DNA of 64,000 bases from Absidia repens (GCA_002105175.1 MCGE01000006.1:62001-126000), one strand, 5' to 3'. Shown: positions 37,380-49,740, counted from the stretch's first letter. The notes: generated by a model not told the origin, from the letters alone. Numbers and translations are program-made.

Positions 37380-38979
37380 ATTAGTTTAAATAGTGTTTAG
37401 TTTATAAGTATTTGGTTATATATCATCCGTGACGTTTTTGTCTCCTTAACTTTGTATGAATAAAGAGCACAGCAGTGTTTTTTTTTTTTTTTTTTTTTTT
37501 TGTTATCTTGACACAGAATGTACTGTAGTTTTTGTTTTTTATGCAATGTGTTATGTGTGGACTTTATTACCTGGATGGGGATGGAGTGTATGTGTTAGTG
37601 TGTTTTCTCTTGAATATATTGGTGGGTGAATGGGCATACAGTATAGACCGACAGTACAGTACAGTATAGTAAGGACGCGCAATAACGATATCAACGGAAA
37701 AACTGTGGGTAATACCGTTTTCCTGAAGTGTGTAGCATGTATACCTTCCATGACAGGCATTGCAATTCAGCAGGACGTCAAAATAATATATTTGACATCC
37801 CGCCCACTCGATTTAATTTTTTCACTTTCATACTTTTCCTTTTCCTTTTACCCTTCACCATTTTAGCTTCTTTGAGGTATGTTTACTTGGAATAGTGTCA
37901 GGGCCAGCTTGGAACGGTTTTAAGCTCAGGTATTGCAAGATGCATGGGGAAACTCTTTCCAGGAATTAGAACCGCCTTTAGTTAGCTCTTTGAAGCCTTT
38001 CAATAGCTCAGTTTGGTATTAGCTTGTCCATAGTTTGAATGTATATTTATTTAATTAAATAAAAATATGTCTCTTTTTACTTGCTTCAAATGAAAATAAG
38101 TCCTCTTAGTCTTTCTCTTGCCTTGTACAATAGATCCCTCATTACCGTCAACCTTTCATATTAGTGCTGACAATTGTTATGTTTCAATAAAAGATACCAG
38201 TTTTACAGTTTTCCTTATATCTTGTCTGCCTTATACAATATTAGATACTCTTTTAAAGTAGTGTTAACCATTCTTAAAATCTCACGTTAGTCTCCCACAA
38301 TCTAACTCCAACAGATCTCTTGTAGTGTGGGCCTTGATATGTATTGCTGGCGTAGGGTTACACCAGGGGGATTCCTTATTGTGCAGGTTTATTATGTTTA
38401 CTGTGTTTTTCAAGCATTTGAGACTCTATCAACGACTGTATTGGGTAAGATGGAAATTCTTACCCCTCTATCACTCCACATCCCAATTCTCTGGAACCAA
38501 AATGAAATGCCCTTTTGGGTCTACTATTTCTTTTATGTTAACAGCTCAAAGCGTATCTCTCACCGATTTATTAAAGTGAGATGTCACACCCAAAATGGAT
38601 GATGCTTCAGAGGTCGAAAAAATCATATTATTATTATTCGAATTACGATATTTCTCAGTGAACAGTCAATGTTTTCCAGTAAAGTAATTTTATTCCGGGT
38701 ATCGTTCATGTAGGTCCTACTGTATAATTGGGCCGTAATAGTGAAAATGTGATAAAACATGCACACATAAAATATTTTTGGATTTTATATTAGGAAATTG
38801 ATATGTAAATTTTTCTATTCACTTAGAACCACACGAAACCTCAAATGTCATGTTGCCCATTGGCTGGATTGCAGGGCACGACACGCTTCGATTTTTCTGA
38901 GATTTAAATATGAAATCAAAGACCTGTTTTTTTCTTGTCTTGTCCCTTTTTTTAATTATTTTCTTCGATTCGAAGTATC
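37380..38979. other. Intergenic with family A copy 6
   Basis: TyrRS 3' flank (T run at about 37478-37501), a cagtacagtacagtatag microrepeat near 37650, a family A copy, then the Cac2 upstream region. The plus-strand frames at 38325-38602 partly overlap the repeat end and have no family match I recognise. Confidence 0.6.
37700..38330 (+). repeat. Family A dispersed repeat, copy 6
   Basis: Head: gtgtgtagcatgtatacctt, gcattgcaattcagcaggac, then ttgacatcccgcccactcga (37780-37810). Body: tagtgtcagggccagcttgg, caagatgcatggggaaactc, ctttgaagcctttcaatagc, ttgtccatagtttgaatg (37895-38040). Then cttcaaatgaaaataagtcc and gtttcaataaaagatacc blocks to about 38.3 kb. The arrangement parallels copy 3 throughout. 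Confidence 0.78.
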
Positions 38980-39667
38980 ATGATCGCCAAAGTAAGTCTA
39001 CTGAAACACATGGAAATAAAAAAAGGTATCAAGATGCTTAAATTATGCCTATTCTTCTTCTTTTCAATGGACTTAGACACTTGAAATCAATTGGCACGAT
39101 GGTCAAGCCGTTTATTCTGTGGATTTCTCGTCTGACGGCCAAAGGTTTGCCACAGCCGGTGCTGACGCTTCAGTCAGAGTAAGAAGAACTATACAATATT
39201 TTTTGTTAGGAAAAGATACTTACACTGGTCTTCTATTATCTAGATATGGTCTGTAAAGCGACAGCTTGAGAACGATATAACGCCCAAACAGTCTTCGAAA
39301 CACGCTAATCACAATGGTTCCCAACAACTCCCGGTCAGTATCGACTTTTTATCTGAATTGAAACGCCACTCTTCCCCTGTGAACGTTGTTCGATTCTCTC
39401 CCCAGGGTGAATATCTTGCTTCGGCTGGTGACGGTAAGTGCAATCAGTCCCAACCCATACATTGAAAATGCCAGCAACTTGACAACACATTGTTTTTAAA
39501 ATTTTGCTAGATGCTTGTATTATTCTATGGCGATTATCAGCGAATAAGGAAACGTCTTTTGGCGGTGAATACAGCGAATTTGAAAAGGAAACGTGGACAG
39601 CAACACATATGTTATAGTACGTGACTCAGCGAAGAAATGAATATGGTAGAGCGCCTTCTAACCTCTT

Positions 39668-39710
<43 letters not shown>

Positions 39711-41397
39711 TAGTGGACACAACAAGGAAATCTATGATTTGGCTTGGTCTTCCTGTGGACAATATTTTATTACAGCATCGATAGACAATACAGCGCGAGT
39801 ATGGAGTGTTGCAGAACGTATGTCCTAATGTCACACAGTGGAAAAGAAATATGCGGACAGCTCTAACAAAAATATATATCTACTAGGGACGGTTATCCAT
39901 GTTTTTGCTGATCACACACATTACGTTCAAGGTGTAACTTGGGATCCATTAGGCGAGTACGTGGCAACTCAAAGTAGTGATAGGTAAAAAAACAATAATA
40001 TTGTGTAAATTGGTGGGGAAGGGGGTCAGAAGTATTCATATAGTTCTTTTATTTTTTTGTGGTGATATTAGAACCTTGGCGATTTACTCATATCAAAAAG
40101 GACCCAATGGGAAATTACAATTCAGTAATTGTGCGAAGCGACATAGCTATCTGGATCGTGGAAAAATTCAAAGAGAAATGACACATAAGGACACTCCGGC
40201 TACTGCTACAACATTGACAAAGACGGACATAACAGAACCTTCCACCAATGCCTCCTCCACCACAACTGCTACTGCTACTACTACCGCAACAACAACCGAT
40301 GATCCGCCTGGTTCATTCCGCTTCTTTCACGATGAAAACTTGGTGTCCTTCTTCAGACGGCTTGCTATGAGTCCTGACGGTGGACTTTTGATCACACCAG
40401 CCGGGCTTGCCAAAAACAACATGGTCAGCTCAGTATTGTCAAGCGATGATGATATACAGCACTGCTCCTATATCTTTCCAAGAAACACAATGCTCAAGTA
40501 AGAAGCTGTACAGCAAAGAGAAAAACGGGATACGTTTATCTCAAACTCATGAATATTTATATTATTACTAGGTACCCTATTGCATATACAGGCAGTCATA
40601 GTAAACCTTCAACCGCTGTGCGATGGTGTCAACAAGCGTTTGAACGCCGACCTACGAAACGCTCTTCCTTATTCGACTTGCCTTACCGAATGATTTATGC
40701 CGTGGCTACTCAAGACTCGGTATATATTTATGATACCCAACAGGAACAACCTATTTGCGCGATCTCCGGAATGCATTATGCCCCAATCACTGATTTGACC
40801 TGGTAAGTTGGGGGGGGGGAGAGGAAGAGTAGGATAGAACCAACGGTCAGCTCTAACGGCTTTTACTTTAACTTTATATATTTATATATATATGTATATA
40901 GGTCAAAAGATGGCACCATACTCACGTTTTCCTCTGCGGATGGATATTGCTCTGCGGTTGTTTTTTCAAATGATGAACTTGGTGTGATCTTTACCAAACC
41001 TAGGTTGGCTGGCCATGTAGAAGACGAAGAAATGACAGATGCAAGTACTATAAGCAACAAAAACACCACGTCTGTCAAATGCACGCCTGCCACTACTCCC
41101 ACTCCTGCCATGAACAAAATTTCTCCTCTTCCATTACCAACATCTATTCCATCATCGCCAGCAGTCACGACATTAGATCAATGGACAAAATCAGCACCTG
41201 TGACGAACAGCCATTTGACCAAAACATCTGCCACCATGCCCTCTGAATCATCATTATCGTCGTCCTCCTCGTCGGTGTCATCATCTACGTCGTCTTCACC
41301 CACCACAAAACGAAGGATCACACCCACCCTAATAACAAGCACTTGCGACAAGAAACGCCGTATCACACCTATTCAAGTCCATCCAAGTTCACAATAA
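38980..41397 (+). CDS. CAC2: Chromatin assembly factor 1 subunit Cac2 (CHAF1B/p60), WD40 protein
   Basis: Middle subunit of CAF-1, which deposits H3-H4 on replicating DNA. Nine exons: 38980-38991, 39077-39178, 39244-39433, 39511-39616, 39714-39817, 39887-39983, 40072-40497, 40572-40802, 40902-41397; all GT-AG and in frame, 587 residues. WD40 blades are visible: [80 protein letters not shown] and [39 protein letters not shown] and [20 protein letters not shown] are typical of Cac2 rather than Hira. The C-terminal tail is Ser/Thr-rich and disordered. Exon 1 encodes only MIAK. Intron 4 has 41 consecutive T just before its 3' splice site. The gene is convergent with the CAP-Gly gene. Confidence 0.94.
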
Positions 41398-41969
41398 CCC
41401 TAGCTCGAATTCATCCCCCAAGGAATTATTTATGCAGAATTAGAAAATTTTAGACTATAATTTAGTTAGTTCATTCAAAAACAAGTAAAATAGTCAATCG
41501 CCTTCCCTCCCTTTTTTTTTTTTTTTTTTGCCATTTCATACTTCCTAACTATCATTCACAATAAAATACAAAAATTCCATCCTACACTATATATTTTTAT
41601 TGCCCTGATCACATATTTTGTTTTGTTTTGTAATAAAAAGATGTTTGTTTTGATTTTATTATTCAATATGGTACGTCAATAGAGATAAATATGGTAATAT
41701 GTATATAAGTGTGTTTGGGGGGGGGAATATCGGTGTTAGATTCATTCGTCATAAATAAGGAAGGGGAAGAGGAGGGGTGTGTGTGGAAGAGGCATGGGAC
41801 TAAATGATGTCAAAGGAGAATAATTGTGTGTCTGTGGGCGGGGGAGTATAAAAAGGAACACGTTATGAACGTGAGAAAATAAAAAGAGTGCATGTGGGAG
41901 AGACACAATAAGTAAATAAAATATATATATACAAAATATCAGCTAACTAACTAAAAATGAGGAATTCAA
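41398..41969. other. Intergenic between convergent genes
   Basis: 3' flanks of Cac2 (plus) and the CAP-Gly gene (minus). AATAAA-type signal near 41561, T run near 41512-41530, G-rich tracts near 41717 and 41838. No gene seen. Confidence 0.6.
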
Positions 41970-43188
41970 TCAAGCCAACATGAGTTCGTCCTTCGTAAGA
42001 AAAGAGCCGCGGTAGGCGCCAGTATGAAAGTACCTTTGCCCATCCACAGACCCGTCCGTTTTGCCCACTATAATCATCATTGTTAATAGCCATATTTTTC
42101 TATAATATATATATATATATATATGCTTTGTTTTTACCTGCTCGTTCGAGTTCCACACCGATCCATTCACCGGGAGCAAAATGGACGGGGCCAATATAAC
42201 GCACGTACGCCGTTGTTTTGATGGGACTTCGAATCAATTTGACCTTACATCCATAACGTAGTTCGGTTTTCCTAGACATGTCAATCGAAGTGGTCGTTGT
42301 AGAGGATGAATCGATGCCGGCACCCGAGGATGGATGGACTGATGCAGGATCGGATTTGCCGGGATGGAGAAGGTAACGAGTCCATTTGGATGATGTCAAT
42401 GCCGAGGTCGCCAGTTTTGATTTCTTCTTCATATCTTGACGAATCGCCTCTTCTGGTAAAGACCATCGTTTTTCAATAGGTGTATACTGATTCTCTTCGT
42501 CTACTGGCGATGTTGGTACTACTGCTGCTGTTGCTACGGCTGATGCCTGTGTTGCTTGTGCAGGTGTGGATTCACGAGAAGGTGTTTCAGGAAGAGCAAA
42601 TTTCAATCGTTTGGTCTGGTGATGGTGATCCTGCTGTTGCCTTTTCTGATCCTCGTTGATTTGTTGCTGTCGTTCCCGCTGTTCTGCCTGATGATCCATT
42701 CGTGCCTGAGTTTCCATTGATAAAAGCACTTCCATATCGTCAGCACTAATCTCTCGAAGTCGTTCTGCCAATGCTTCTGTTTCCTGCTTGTCTAACGCCT
42801 GTTGTTGTTGTGTCTTTTTTTTCTGTTGAGTATCGTCAGAAGGAGTGGAAGAGGAAGTTGATGAGTTGGAGGAGGCTGGGCTTGTCGCTTTAGCTGTTGT
42901 TGCGGCATCATTGCCGTTTTCTTCTTCTTCTTCTTCTATAATGGTGGTTGTCGTTCCAAGTTGGCTACCTTTCTTTATAATGGCATGTTTAGATTCAGTT
43001 GGTTCAGTTGATGGAGCATGTGGGGCAGGAGGGGCGACACCTGAGTGATTGGTTAAAATAGGTTTCAGGTTGGTAGGCGTATTTCTAATGATGATGACCG
43101 GACTAGATTGTGTTTTTCTCAAGTCCAGTGATGAAGCCTTTTTATTCTTCTGAGTTGTTTTTCGTAATAAGCCAAAAATGTTCATCAT
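41970..43188 (-). CDS. CAP-Gly domain protein (microtubule-binding)
   Basis: Two exons, 43188-42138 and 42067-41970; 382 residues. The C-terminal CAP-Gly domain (about residues 305-380) reads YGCKVKLIRS, VRYIGPVHFAPGEWIGVELE and, across the splice, GKTDGSVDGQRYF, close to the canonical GKNDGSVxGxRYF groove that binds EEY/F tails of tubulin and EB proteins. The N-terminal two thirds is disordered, with Glu- and Gln-rich stretches (KQETEALAERLREISADDME; RQQQINEDQKRQQQ). CAP-Gly proteins with this architecture include tubulin-folding cofactors and CLIP-like proteins; a specific orthologue is not assigned. The start is the first of two adjacent ATGs (MMNIFGLLRK); the frame extends upstream but that part is hydrophobic low complexity, probably 5' UTR. 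Confidence 0.88.
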
Positions 43189-44711
43189 AAAAATATGTCC
43201 AAAAACGAAGATAAAAAAAAATATAGAAAGAGAGGGAAAAATTAAAAATAAAAAAAAGTAAAGAAAAAAAGGGAGACCTAGGCTGACACAAATAAAAAAA
43301 TAAAAAGTACAAAAATGTAAGAGCAAACAAGACACGTGACAAAAACAAAATAATAAATCAATGGTCCTTACCCCCTTTTCTCCTATACTTATACTAAACT
43401 ATACTTACATTACTCTATTCTTTTTAAAAGACGAACAATGGAGGTGGTAAGGTACCCTTTCCCCTTTTTTTTATGCAAAATTTTCCTGTTTTTCATCAAT
43501 ATTTGAAATAAGGAATCCTTGACAAAACACATAGATGCCATGATATACTTTTTATTAGCCTTTTTGGTTGAAGTCACACTAAAGTATGCAACTAATAATT
43601 ATTATTCACTCCCAAAACAAGGTAAAAGACTTTGGAGAGGTTCTTGCATCGGCAGTTCAATTCAGTGATGATTCTATGCCCGCATTCAGTATTGCATGAA
43701 GCTTAAAAAGTTTCCAATCAAGGAATAATGAATGAAAAATAAGAGAGGGGTAAAATATTAATAGAAATAAAATGTTTATAAAAAGGAACTAAACTAAGGG
43801 TGAAGGTTATGACTGGGGTATTGTGCACTCTATGTTTTAGTGCGTTAGGGGACATTACAGTGTACATACTGAAGATTAAAAAAACCAGGGATCGGAGTTT
43901 CCTTAGAGACGGAGTCAATTTAAACCATGCAAGACAAAGAATCTCGAAAACATATTTTGCATGTCTCAGGATATATTTGTTTGGATTGTAGTCGTTTTCT
44001 TCTTCTTCTGCATTTACCCAGCTCACAATATCATGCAAGTATACTGACTCTAGAAAAGTAGTAGACATGGAAAAAATACCTGAATTGTTCGAGAAACCCG
44101 TCGAAAATCAAGCTTATGCACGTTTGACTTGGTTGGAAAAGCAATAATGGAGGTATTATATCAGTAAAGTGGATAGTATCTGGCTTTTACGGAAAACACG
44201 GGAAAATAAAAAAAATATCCAACACTGTAAGGTCAAAAATCGCATGAGCGGTCACACAAATAATACACAGCAACTGGTATTGTCCAACCATTGTGTATAA
44301 TATTATGTGCTTTTGTGCACAACAAAATAAGAGGAAAATAATATTTTGACGGTGAAATAAATACCAGGCGATTTTACAACAAATAATGACCTATGGAAAT
44401 TCAAGAACAACAGAACTGTTGGTGGCAGCCCTCCCAGTAATTCGGCATAGTTCAAGGATAATTGATGTGTAGTATATGAGTACATTTGCAATTCCAAATT
44501 AAATCAAAATAGTATAATGAATGCCATTTGTGACCACCCATTGTTGATCCTATGACTGATAAAATAACAAGACAGTATAAGGAGAAAGAAAGAAGCAGGT
44601 ATTTTTTTTTTTATTATAAAGTGGTGAAAATAAGAATATAAAACTAATAGTACTAAGAGGAGTGAAAGGACGGGGATATAATAAACTACACCAAATGACT
44701 GTGAAGGCCAA
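43189..44711. other. Intergenic, with one unresolved open frame
   Basis: CAP-Gly upstream region and histidine-phosphatase 3' flank. The only notable frame is 44068-43718 (minus, see next entry). The rest is AT-rich. Confidence 0.5.
43718..44068 (-). CDS. Unresolved 116-codon open frame
   Basis: Starts at an ATG and reads MSTTFLESVYLHDIVSWVNA, a run of Glu, then RHAKYVFEILCLAWFKLTPS before becoming hydrophobic and low in complexity. The first 70 residues look more protein-like than neighbouring frames. I recognise no family, see no splice partner, and find no promoter signal. It may be chance or a gene fragment. Confidence 0.2.
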   Translation of the reverse strand: MSTTFLESVYLHDIVSWVNAEEEENDYNPNKYILRHAKYVFEILCLAWFKLTPSLRKLRSLVFLIFSMYTVMSPNALKHRVHNTPVITFTLSLVPFYKHFISINILPLSYFSFIIP

Positions 44712-45959
44712 TCATAAAGTCAGATGCGAATCGCTAGCAAGAAGATCAGGCACCCATTTCCATTGCTCGAATTTCAAAGAGGTAGGATCCAGCCAACCAT
44801 CATCATCATCATCATCATCACCATCATCATTGTCGGACTTGGCAAAGGAGAGGAATTTGTTACCACCAATAGACGAAGCAGAAAATAAGCGTTTGTATTG
44901 AAATCGTGAGATACAACAATAAGGCGTTTTGATCGGGCGGGTCGTTGTATTTCGAAATGAGTCCAACAAGGCATTAATTCCAATACCATGGGTAACCATG
45001 ATGACATAGATTGAAGAAGAAGAGCAGCGTTGGTATTTTTTGGGTAAAAATGAAAAGGAAGATTGGACGATACATTGTTGTCGGGTATAATCGAATCGTT
45101 TGAGCATGTCAGGGTAAGATTCAGGGAAGGAAAAGTCGGTATATTGAGAAGAATGATACGTATAATCAATGGTGAGTGGCGGAAGTATAAAAGGTTGCGA
45201 TATTGATTTTTTGCTGGAGTCATTGTCGTCGTCATTATCGTCACTTGTAGGTGGAGGAGAAGGTGGCGAGTCATGATGTTGAAGATGTAGTTGATGATAA
45301 TGCATGGCTTGTCGCCGAGCAAGTTGTTCCTGATGTCGTGCAAGGAATTGAGACCCCGAGCAATAAATTTCATCATAAAACTGATCTGACATCCATTCCG
45401 TCAAGCCAAGATCCATACGTAAAAGAGGCGGGTATTGTGAATCAATACAGCCTCCAAGTCCTTTAATGATACCAATAGAAGTGTCGATACAACGTTGAAA
45501 TGGTGATGTATAAACAAGAATAATAGGCGCAGCGGTCGTCATGGTTTTCCGTTGTTGCTGCTGCTGTTGTATCAGCTCCCCCAATCGCTGTCCTGTCATT
45601 TCTGCTTGTTGGTGTCCCTACATTATAAGAGCATATTTCAGGTTGGTAAAATTCTCCTTTTTTTTTTTTGGTTGTTGTTTTTTCTCACACGACTAGCAGC
45701 GCCACATATACACACATGCCGTCCTTCCACTTTGTTTTCCCTTTTCCATTTACTTACAAGGCTTGTCAGAGGCGGATCACTGATACCATGAGCAGGATCA
45801 TTTTGCCATAATTGTGATACATGGTCTAATTGAATTCATATAAAGAGAATGTCTCGTGTCAATAGATCAAAGAATACAAAACCCGGTCGCCTACTTACCA
45901 ATTCGTTCTCCATGACGAACGAGAAATACAGTGTCGGTTGTTGATATTTCAGGAGCCAT
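44712..45959 (-). CDS. Histidine phosphatase (phosphoglycerate mutase-like) protein
   Basis: Three exons, 45959-45899, 45825-45758 and 45617-44712; 344 residues. The N-terminal motif VFLVRHGER puts the catalytic His at about residue 16. After PPLTSLGHQQAEMTGQRLGE comes ILVYTSPFQRCIDTS with the second conserved Arg, and the distal catalytic His is in VIMVTHGIGI. This is the branch-1 fold of SixA/PGM/UbaSH3-like phosphatases, and there is no sign of the glycolytic dPGM sequence. Substrate unknown. Fungal relatives include the N-terminal domain of the TFIIIC subunit Tfc7 and several uncharacterised phosphatases. The family member is normally shorter; here a low-complexity insertion (PPSPPPTSDDNDDDNDSS) and a poly-Asp stretch near the end lengthen it. 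Confidence 0.86.
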
Positions 45960-46018
45960 AAATTCTTCAAGAGGAAGAAGTGTTGAAAAAGAAGGGACGA
46001 AAGAGACAAAGAAGAAAG

Positions 46019-46051
<33 letters not shown>

Positions 46052-46707
46052 AAAAGAAAAAGAAAAAGAAAAATCAAGGAGGAAGGGTGAATTCATTGTC
46101 ATCCTATTTTTATTCGATTGCTTGAAAGGTTCCACACCGCCAACTTTTTTCACGTGCGGTTCCTTTTAAGTCCGCTGATTTTGTCGTATAAAAAAATAAA
46201 GACTGACTGGTAGAGATCGTCCGAGTTCAGCTTGGATTATACCATCTTTGTAAAAAGTAGGTACCCATCCTTTCCTTTGTCAGATTATGCTTTCACCTAC
46301 TCCAAAGAGAAATACACCTTTCCTTAGATTACACTGTCAGACCACCATATCAGCCCGAGGATCAATATTGAAAAATGGCTTGTTTTTCTTTACTTATTTG
46401 CTCCTTTTTAATCAGATGATAAAGAAGAGTGGGAAAGTATTATTTTATCTAACATCCCGGGTCCTTGTGATCATGCGAGAATGAAATCGTCATCGACAGT
46501 TGGCTCTGTGTGCGGAATTTGAACAGCTTTCTATCGTCTTTTTTTTTTTTTTTTTTTTTTCAGAATATTTTTTCCTTTTTCACCAATATTTATCCCTTCA
46601 CAGATAGTTTGCGATTTGACACATGGGATTTTTTTTTATTTGGATCTCTCAAATGCCATCTTCTCCCTTTTTATCAACTTGAATAAAAACTTCACATCCT
46701 GCCAATA
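45960..46707. other. Divergent intergenic region (histidine phosphatase / GH5)
   Basis: Shared upstream region. It contains A run 46019-46049 followed by gaaaaa repeats, T run near 46540-46560, and a short family A head-like remnant (gtgtgcggaatttgaacagc at about 46510). No gene supported. Confidence 0.55.
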
Positions 46708-48291
46708 ATGAAGACGTTTATCAGCAAAGTACAGAATTTGGGCCACAGTCCACCTTCACTGCTCCCCGAATCACCCAATATTCCGCCTCGACCGACATTT
46801 GCTTCTTTTGATGCTGCAACCGCTGAACAATTCCGGTATCGAAAACATGTCGGTGTGAATCTCGGTAGCATCTTTGCCCTCGAGGCGTGGCTTTGTCCTG
46901 CTCAACTCAAGAATGCCGTGGCCGGTGGGCACTGGTCGTCTGAACTGGATTTCTTATCTGCGTGCCGTGATCATCAGCAAGCGCGTGAACTCTTGGAATA
47001 CCACTGGACAAGTTTTATTACGGCGCAAGACATGGCGACCTTGGCAAGTTGGGGCATTACGGCGGTGCGAATCCCGTTTGGCTACTGGATGATTGAACCT
47101 CGTTCCATGGTGACGGACTACCCAAAAGATCCCTTTTACCAATATGCGGACGTATACGATGCGGCATTACCAGTCTTGATGCAACTTGTGTACGCTTGTG
47201 AACAGAATGACATTGGGGTACTCCTCGATATTCATGGGGCTCCCGGCGGTCAGAACAGCGATGCGCATTGTGGCCAGCGTACGCCTTGCTCCAGCCATTT
47301 TTTTGCCGCCACATCCAATCAGAACCAAACTTGTCTCCTTCGCATCATTCAACGACTCACCCAACTCTTCTCACCCATCAACAACATTATTGGCATAGAG
47401 CTTTTGAATGAACCATCTGATCACTCCGGTTTGCCAAAGTTTTACGCACGTGCATGCCAAATGATTCTTGACACCTCCCCAACCAACCAACGCCCTCTGC
47501 CCGTCTATGTCGGTGATTGTTGGAAGCCAGGAAATTACATGGACATCATTGCACATCAACTTTCAAACGCCCATCCATTTGTGGTTCTCGATACACATCA
47601 ATATTTTTGCCATTCGCCATCCGATCACAAACTCACCGCACAGCAGAATATGACCAAAGTGGAGCAGCAGGTCGGTGGGTTTTTGGAACGCCAGGGGCCA
47701 ACTATTCGACAGAACATAGTGGTGGGTGAATGGGCCATGGTTCTCAATGGTGCATCGATGAAGGGTCTCGACGAACGCAAGGCCATGACTGATTTTGGGA
47801 CTGTTGAAGCACGTGTGTGGGACCGAACATGCGCAGGCCATTTCTACTGGACATACAAGACGGCCGATGACAAGTGGTACTGGTCCATGCGTTATTGCCA
47901 ACAACAAGGGTTGCTTCCTTGGCTCAAGAAACGTCAGCCACACGATACAGGCACATTACAACAAAAGCGGGACCAGGTGGCTCAACAACAGACGGTGTCA
48001 CACTTGGACTATTGGAAACAGCAACTGGCAACCAAGGAGCCGGCATCTTACTCCGCTATTGAGCAACACGCTTGGATGTATGAAAAGGGATTCAAGGCCG
48101 GCTACAATGCCGCATGTTTGTTTGCGCAGCGCGGGCATACCATTGGATTCAAGTCGCAATTGGCAAAGGATCATCTTTTGGAAGAAAACTGGGACCAAGG
48201 TGAAGGTGTTAACGATATTATACAATCGTTTGGTTGGCAGTATGAACAAGCCTTTGTCAAAGCGATCAATGTAGTGGAGCAAGGATTGTAG
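46708..48291 (+). CDS. Glycoside hydrolase family 5, exo-beta-1,3-glucanase-like, no signal peptide
   Basis: Single exon, 527 residues, retaining beta-glycosidase of clan GH-A. Seen: HVGVNLGSIFALEAWL near residue 47, HWTSFI at about 99, WGITAVRIPFGYWMIEP, LLDIHGAPGGQNSDAHCGQ, acid/base Glu in IELLNEP (residue 235), and nucleophile Glu in VVGEWAM (residue 341). The architecture is that of the intracellular fungal GH5 group related to yeast Ybr056w and to exo-1,3-glucanases. There is no N-terminal hydrophobic segment, so secretion is unlikely. Substrate may be a glucan or a glucolipid; this is not decided. A C-terminal extension of about 110 residues follows the barrel. The coding region is unusually GC-rich beside its AT-rich flanks. 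AATAAA lies near 48414. Confidence 0.92.
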   Translation: MKTFISKVQNLGHSPPSLLPESPNIPPRPTFASFDAATAEQFRYRKHVGVNLGSIFALEAWLCPAQLKNAVAGGHWSSELDFLSACRDHQQARELLEYHWTSFITAQDMATLASWGITAVRIPFGYWMIEPRSMVTDYPKDPFYQYADVYDAALPVLMQLVYACEQNDIGVLLDIHGAPGGQNSDAHCGQRTPCSSHFFAATSNQNQTCLLRIIQRLTQLFSPINNIIGIELLNEPSDHSGLPKFYARACQMILDTSPTNQRPLPVYVGDCWKPGNYMDIIAHQLSNAHPFVVLDTHQYFCHSPSDHKLTAQQNMTKVEQQVGGFLERQGPTIRQNIVVGEWAMVLNGASMKGLDERKAMTDFGTVEARVWDRTCAGHFYWTYKTADDKWYWSMRYCQQQGLLPWLKKRQPHDTGTLQQKRDQVAQQQTVSHLDYWKQQLATKEPASYSAIEQHAWMYEKGFKAGYNAACLFAQRGHTIGFKSQLAKDHLLEENWDQGEGVNDIIQSFGWQYEQAFVKAINVVEQGL

Positions 48292-48989
48292 TCCATTTGT
48301 ATAGTGACATAGTTTAGTTTATTAGTTTAGCAGTTATCTCAGTTTATCAATCTAGCAGTTATCTTTTGCAGTTTTTATCTTTTAGTATTAATATTCTCAT
48401 TCAAGTCCTTTCAATAAAAGGAATGCTTCTTTGTTTACAAAACCTTCATGACTTTATTGTTTAATGGTGAATGGATGACTGGATGTATTGAAAAAAATAA
48501 AATAAAAAAAGTCCTAGTATGATAGTGAAGAATGGTTGATAAGCTTCTACGACATAAGAGCATTAAAAATATTATGATGTATATCACATTATTGTTTGGT
48601 GACAAATGATAGATGAGATGATATAAAAAACCAACATGGTGTAGTCGAACAAGGCCTAAAGTAGTCCGTTATTGCCATCAAAACATTCTGCACTTGAAGA
48701 AAATTAATATGCTGGGCGTTATATGGGGAGATAGACAATTAGTTATGGATAATCTAGAATACAGTGGTGAATGCTCCATAAGTGGCGCTAACCGCATATA
48801 TGCTACGATCTAGACTTAAATATATGATTGTTCAGCAGTATTATAGCTATCTTTGATAGTAAGTGATTTTAAGTCTCCTGAGGCATGTGGGGGGGGGAGT
48901 ACTCATAGTGAGTGAACTGAAAAGATGTTTGATATGAGTATCGAAGAGTAGCTATAATAACAATATTGTATACTATTCAGATGGATCAG

Positions 48990-49740
48990 AGTAAGATTTT
49001 TTTTTAAAAATGGCATTTTATTGAAGCGTATTGAAAGACACTAAAATTAATGGAGCGTGATTCATTGCCACAAGGGATATATAGAAGGATCTATTAAAGA
49101 AGCATATGGGAGGCTAACATGAGATTTGAGGAATGGTCAATAATGATCTAGGGACGATGGTAAAAAGGAAGCTAATATATTGTACAATGCATGAGAAAGG
49201 CTAAAGGGACAGTTTTTATTGAAGCACGACCACGGTCAAAACTAATCAAAAAGTTGTGATGGTTGAAATAAGAAAGACCCTATTGCACAAGACATGAAAA
49301 ACACTAATGGGACATTTTTCTTTGATCCGTGTAAAAAGAGAAATGTTTTATTGAGATGTAGATACAAACTATGGACAAACTAATACTATACTAAGAAACT
49401 AATGAAGCTCCAAAAAGTCAACTTATGGTGGTCCCAAATTCTGAATCCAAAATGAAAGCGGTTCCCCATGCAAGTTGTAATCCCTGAGCTGAAACCCCTT
49501 CTAAACTAGTCCTGACACTAATCTATGATTGCGATAACCTCAAAGAAGTTTAATGGTGAAGAAAAAAGGAAGGAAGGAAAGAAAGAGCGACGAACAAAAA
49601 AAAAAAAAAATTTGTACGCATAAAACCGCGTTGCGGAGTATGAATGCTGGCTCAATCTTCACGATCCATCTTTTTTGGTTTGCATATGCTAGACTGAACA
49701 CTGAGGACGATGACTCGACCCTAATGAGGAGACTGCCCAC
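48990..49740 (-). repeat. Family A dispersed repeat, copy 7
   Basis: Plus-strand reading shows the body reversed: actatggacaaactaatact near 49370, aatgaagctccaaaaagtca near 49400, ctgaatccaaaatgaaagcg near 49440, gagctgaaaccccttctaaa near 49490, and ctagtcctgacactaatcta near 49505. Head remnant near 49620-49650 (aaccgcgttgcggagtatga). Distal blocks with ttattgaagcg / ttattgaagcacg motifs reach back to about 48990. Confidence 0.75.

Noticed and set aside
38327..38602. 84-91-codon frames between TyrRS and Cac2
   Set aside because: They overlap the distal end of a family A copy and match no family I know.
42845..43048. Glu/Gly-rich plus-strand frame opposite the CAP-Gly gene
   Set aside because: Shadow of Ser/Thr/Ala-rich codons in the real gene.
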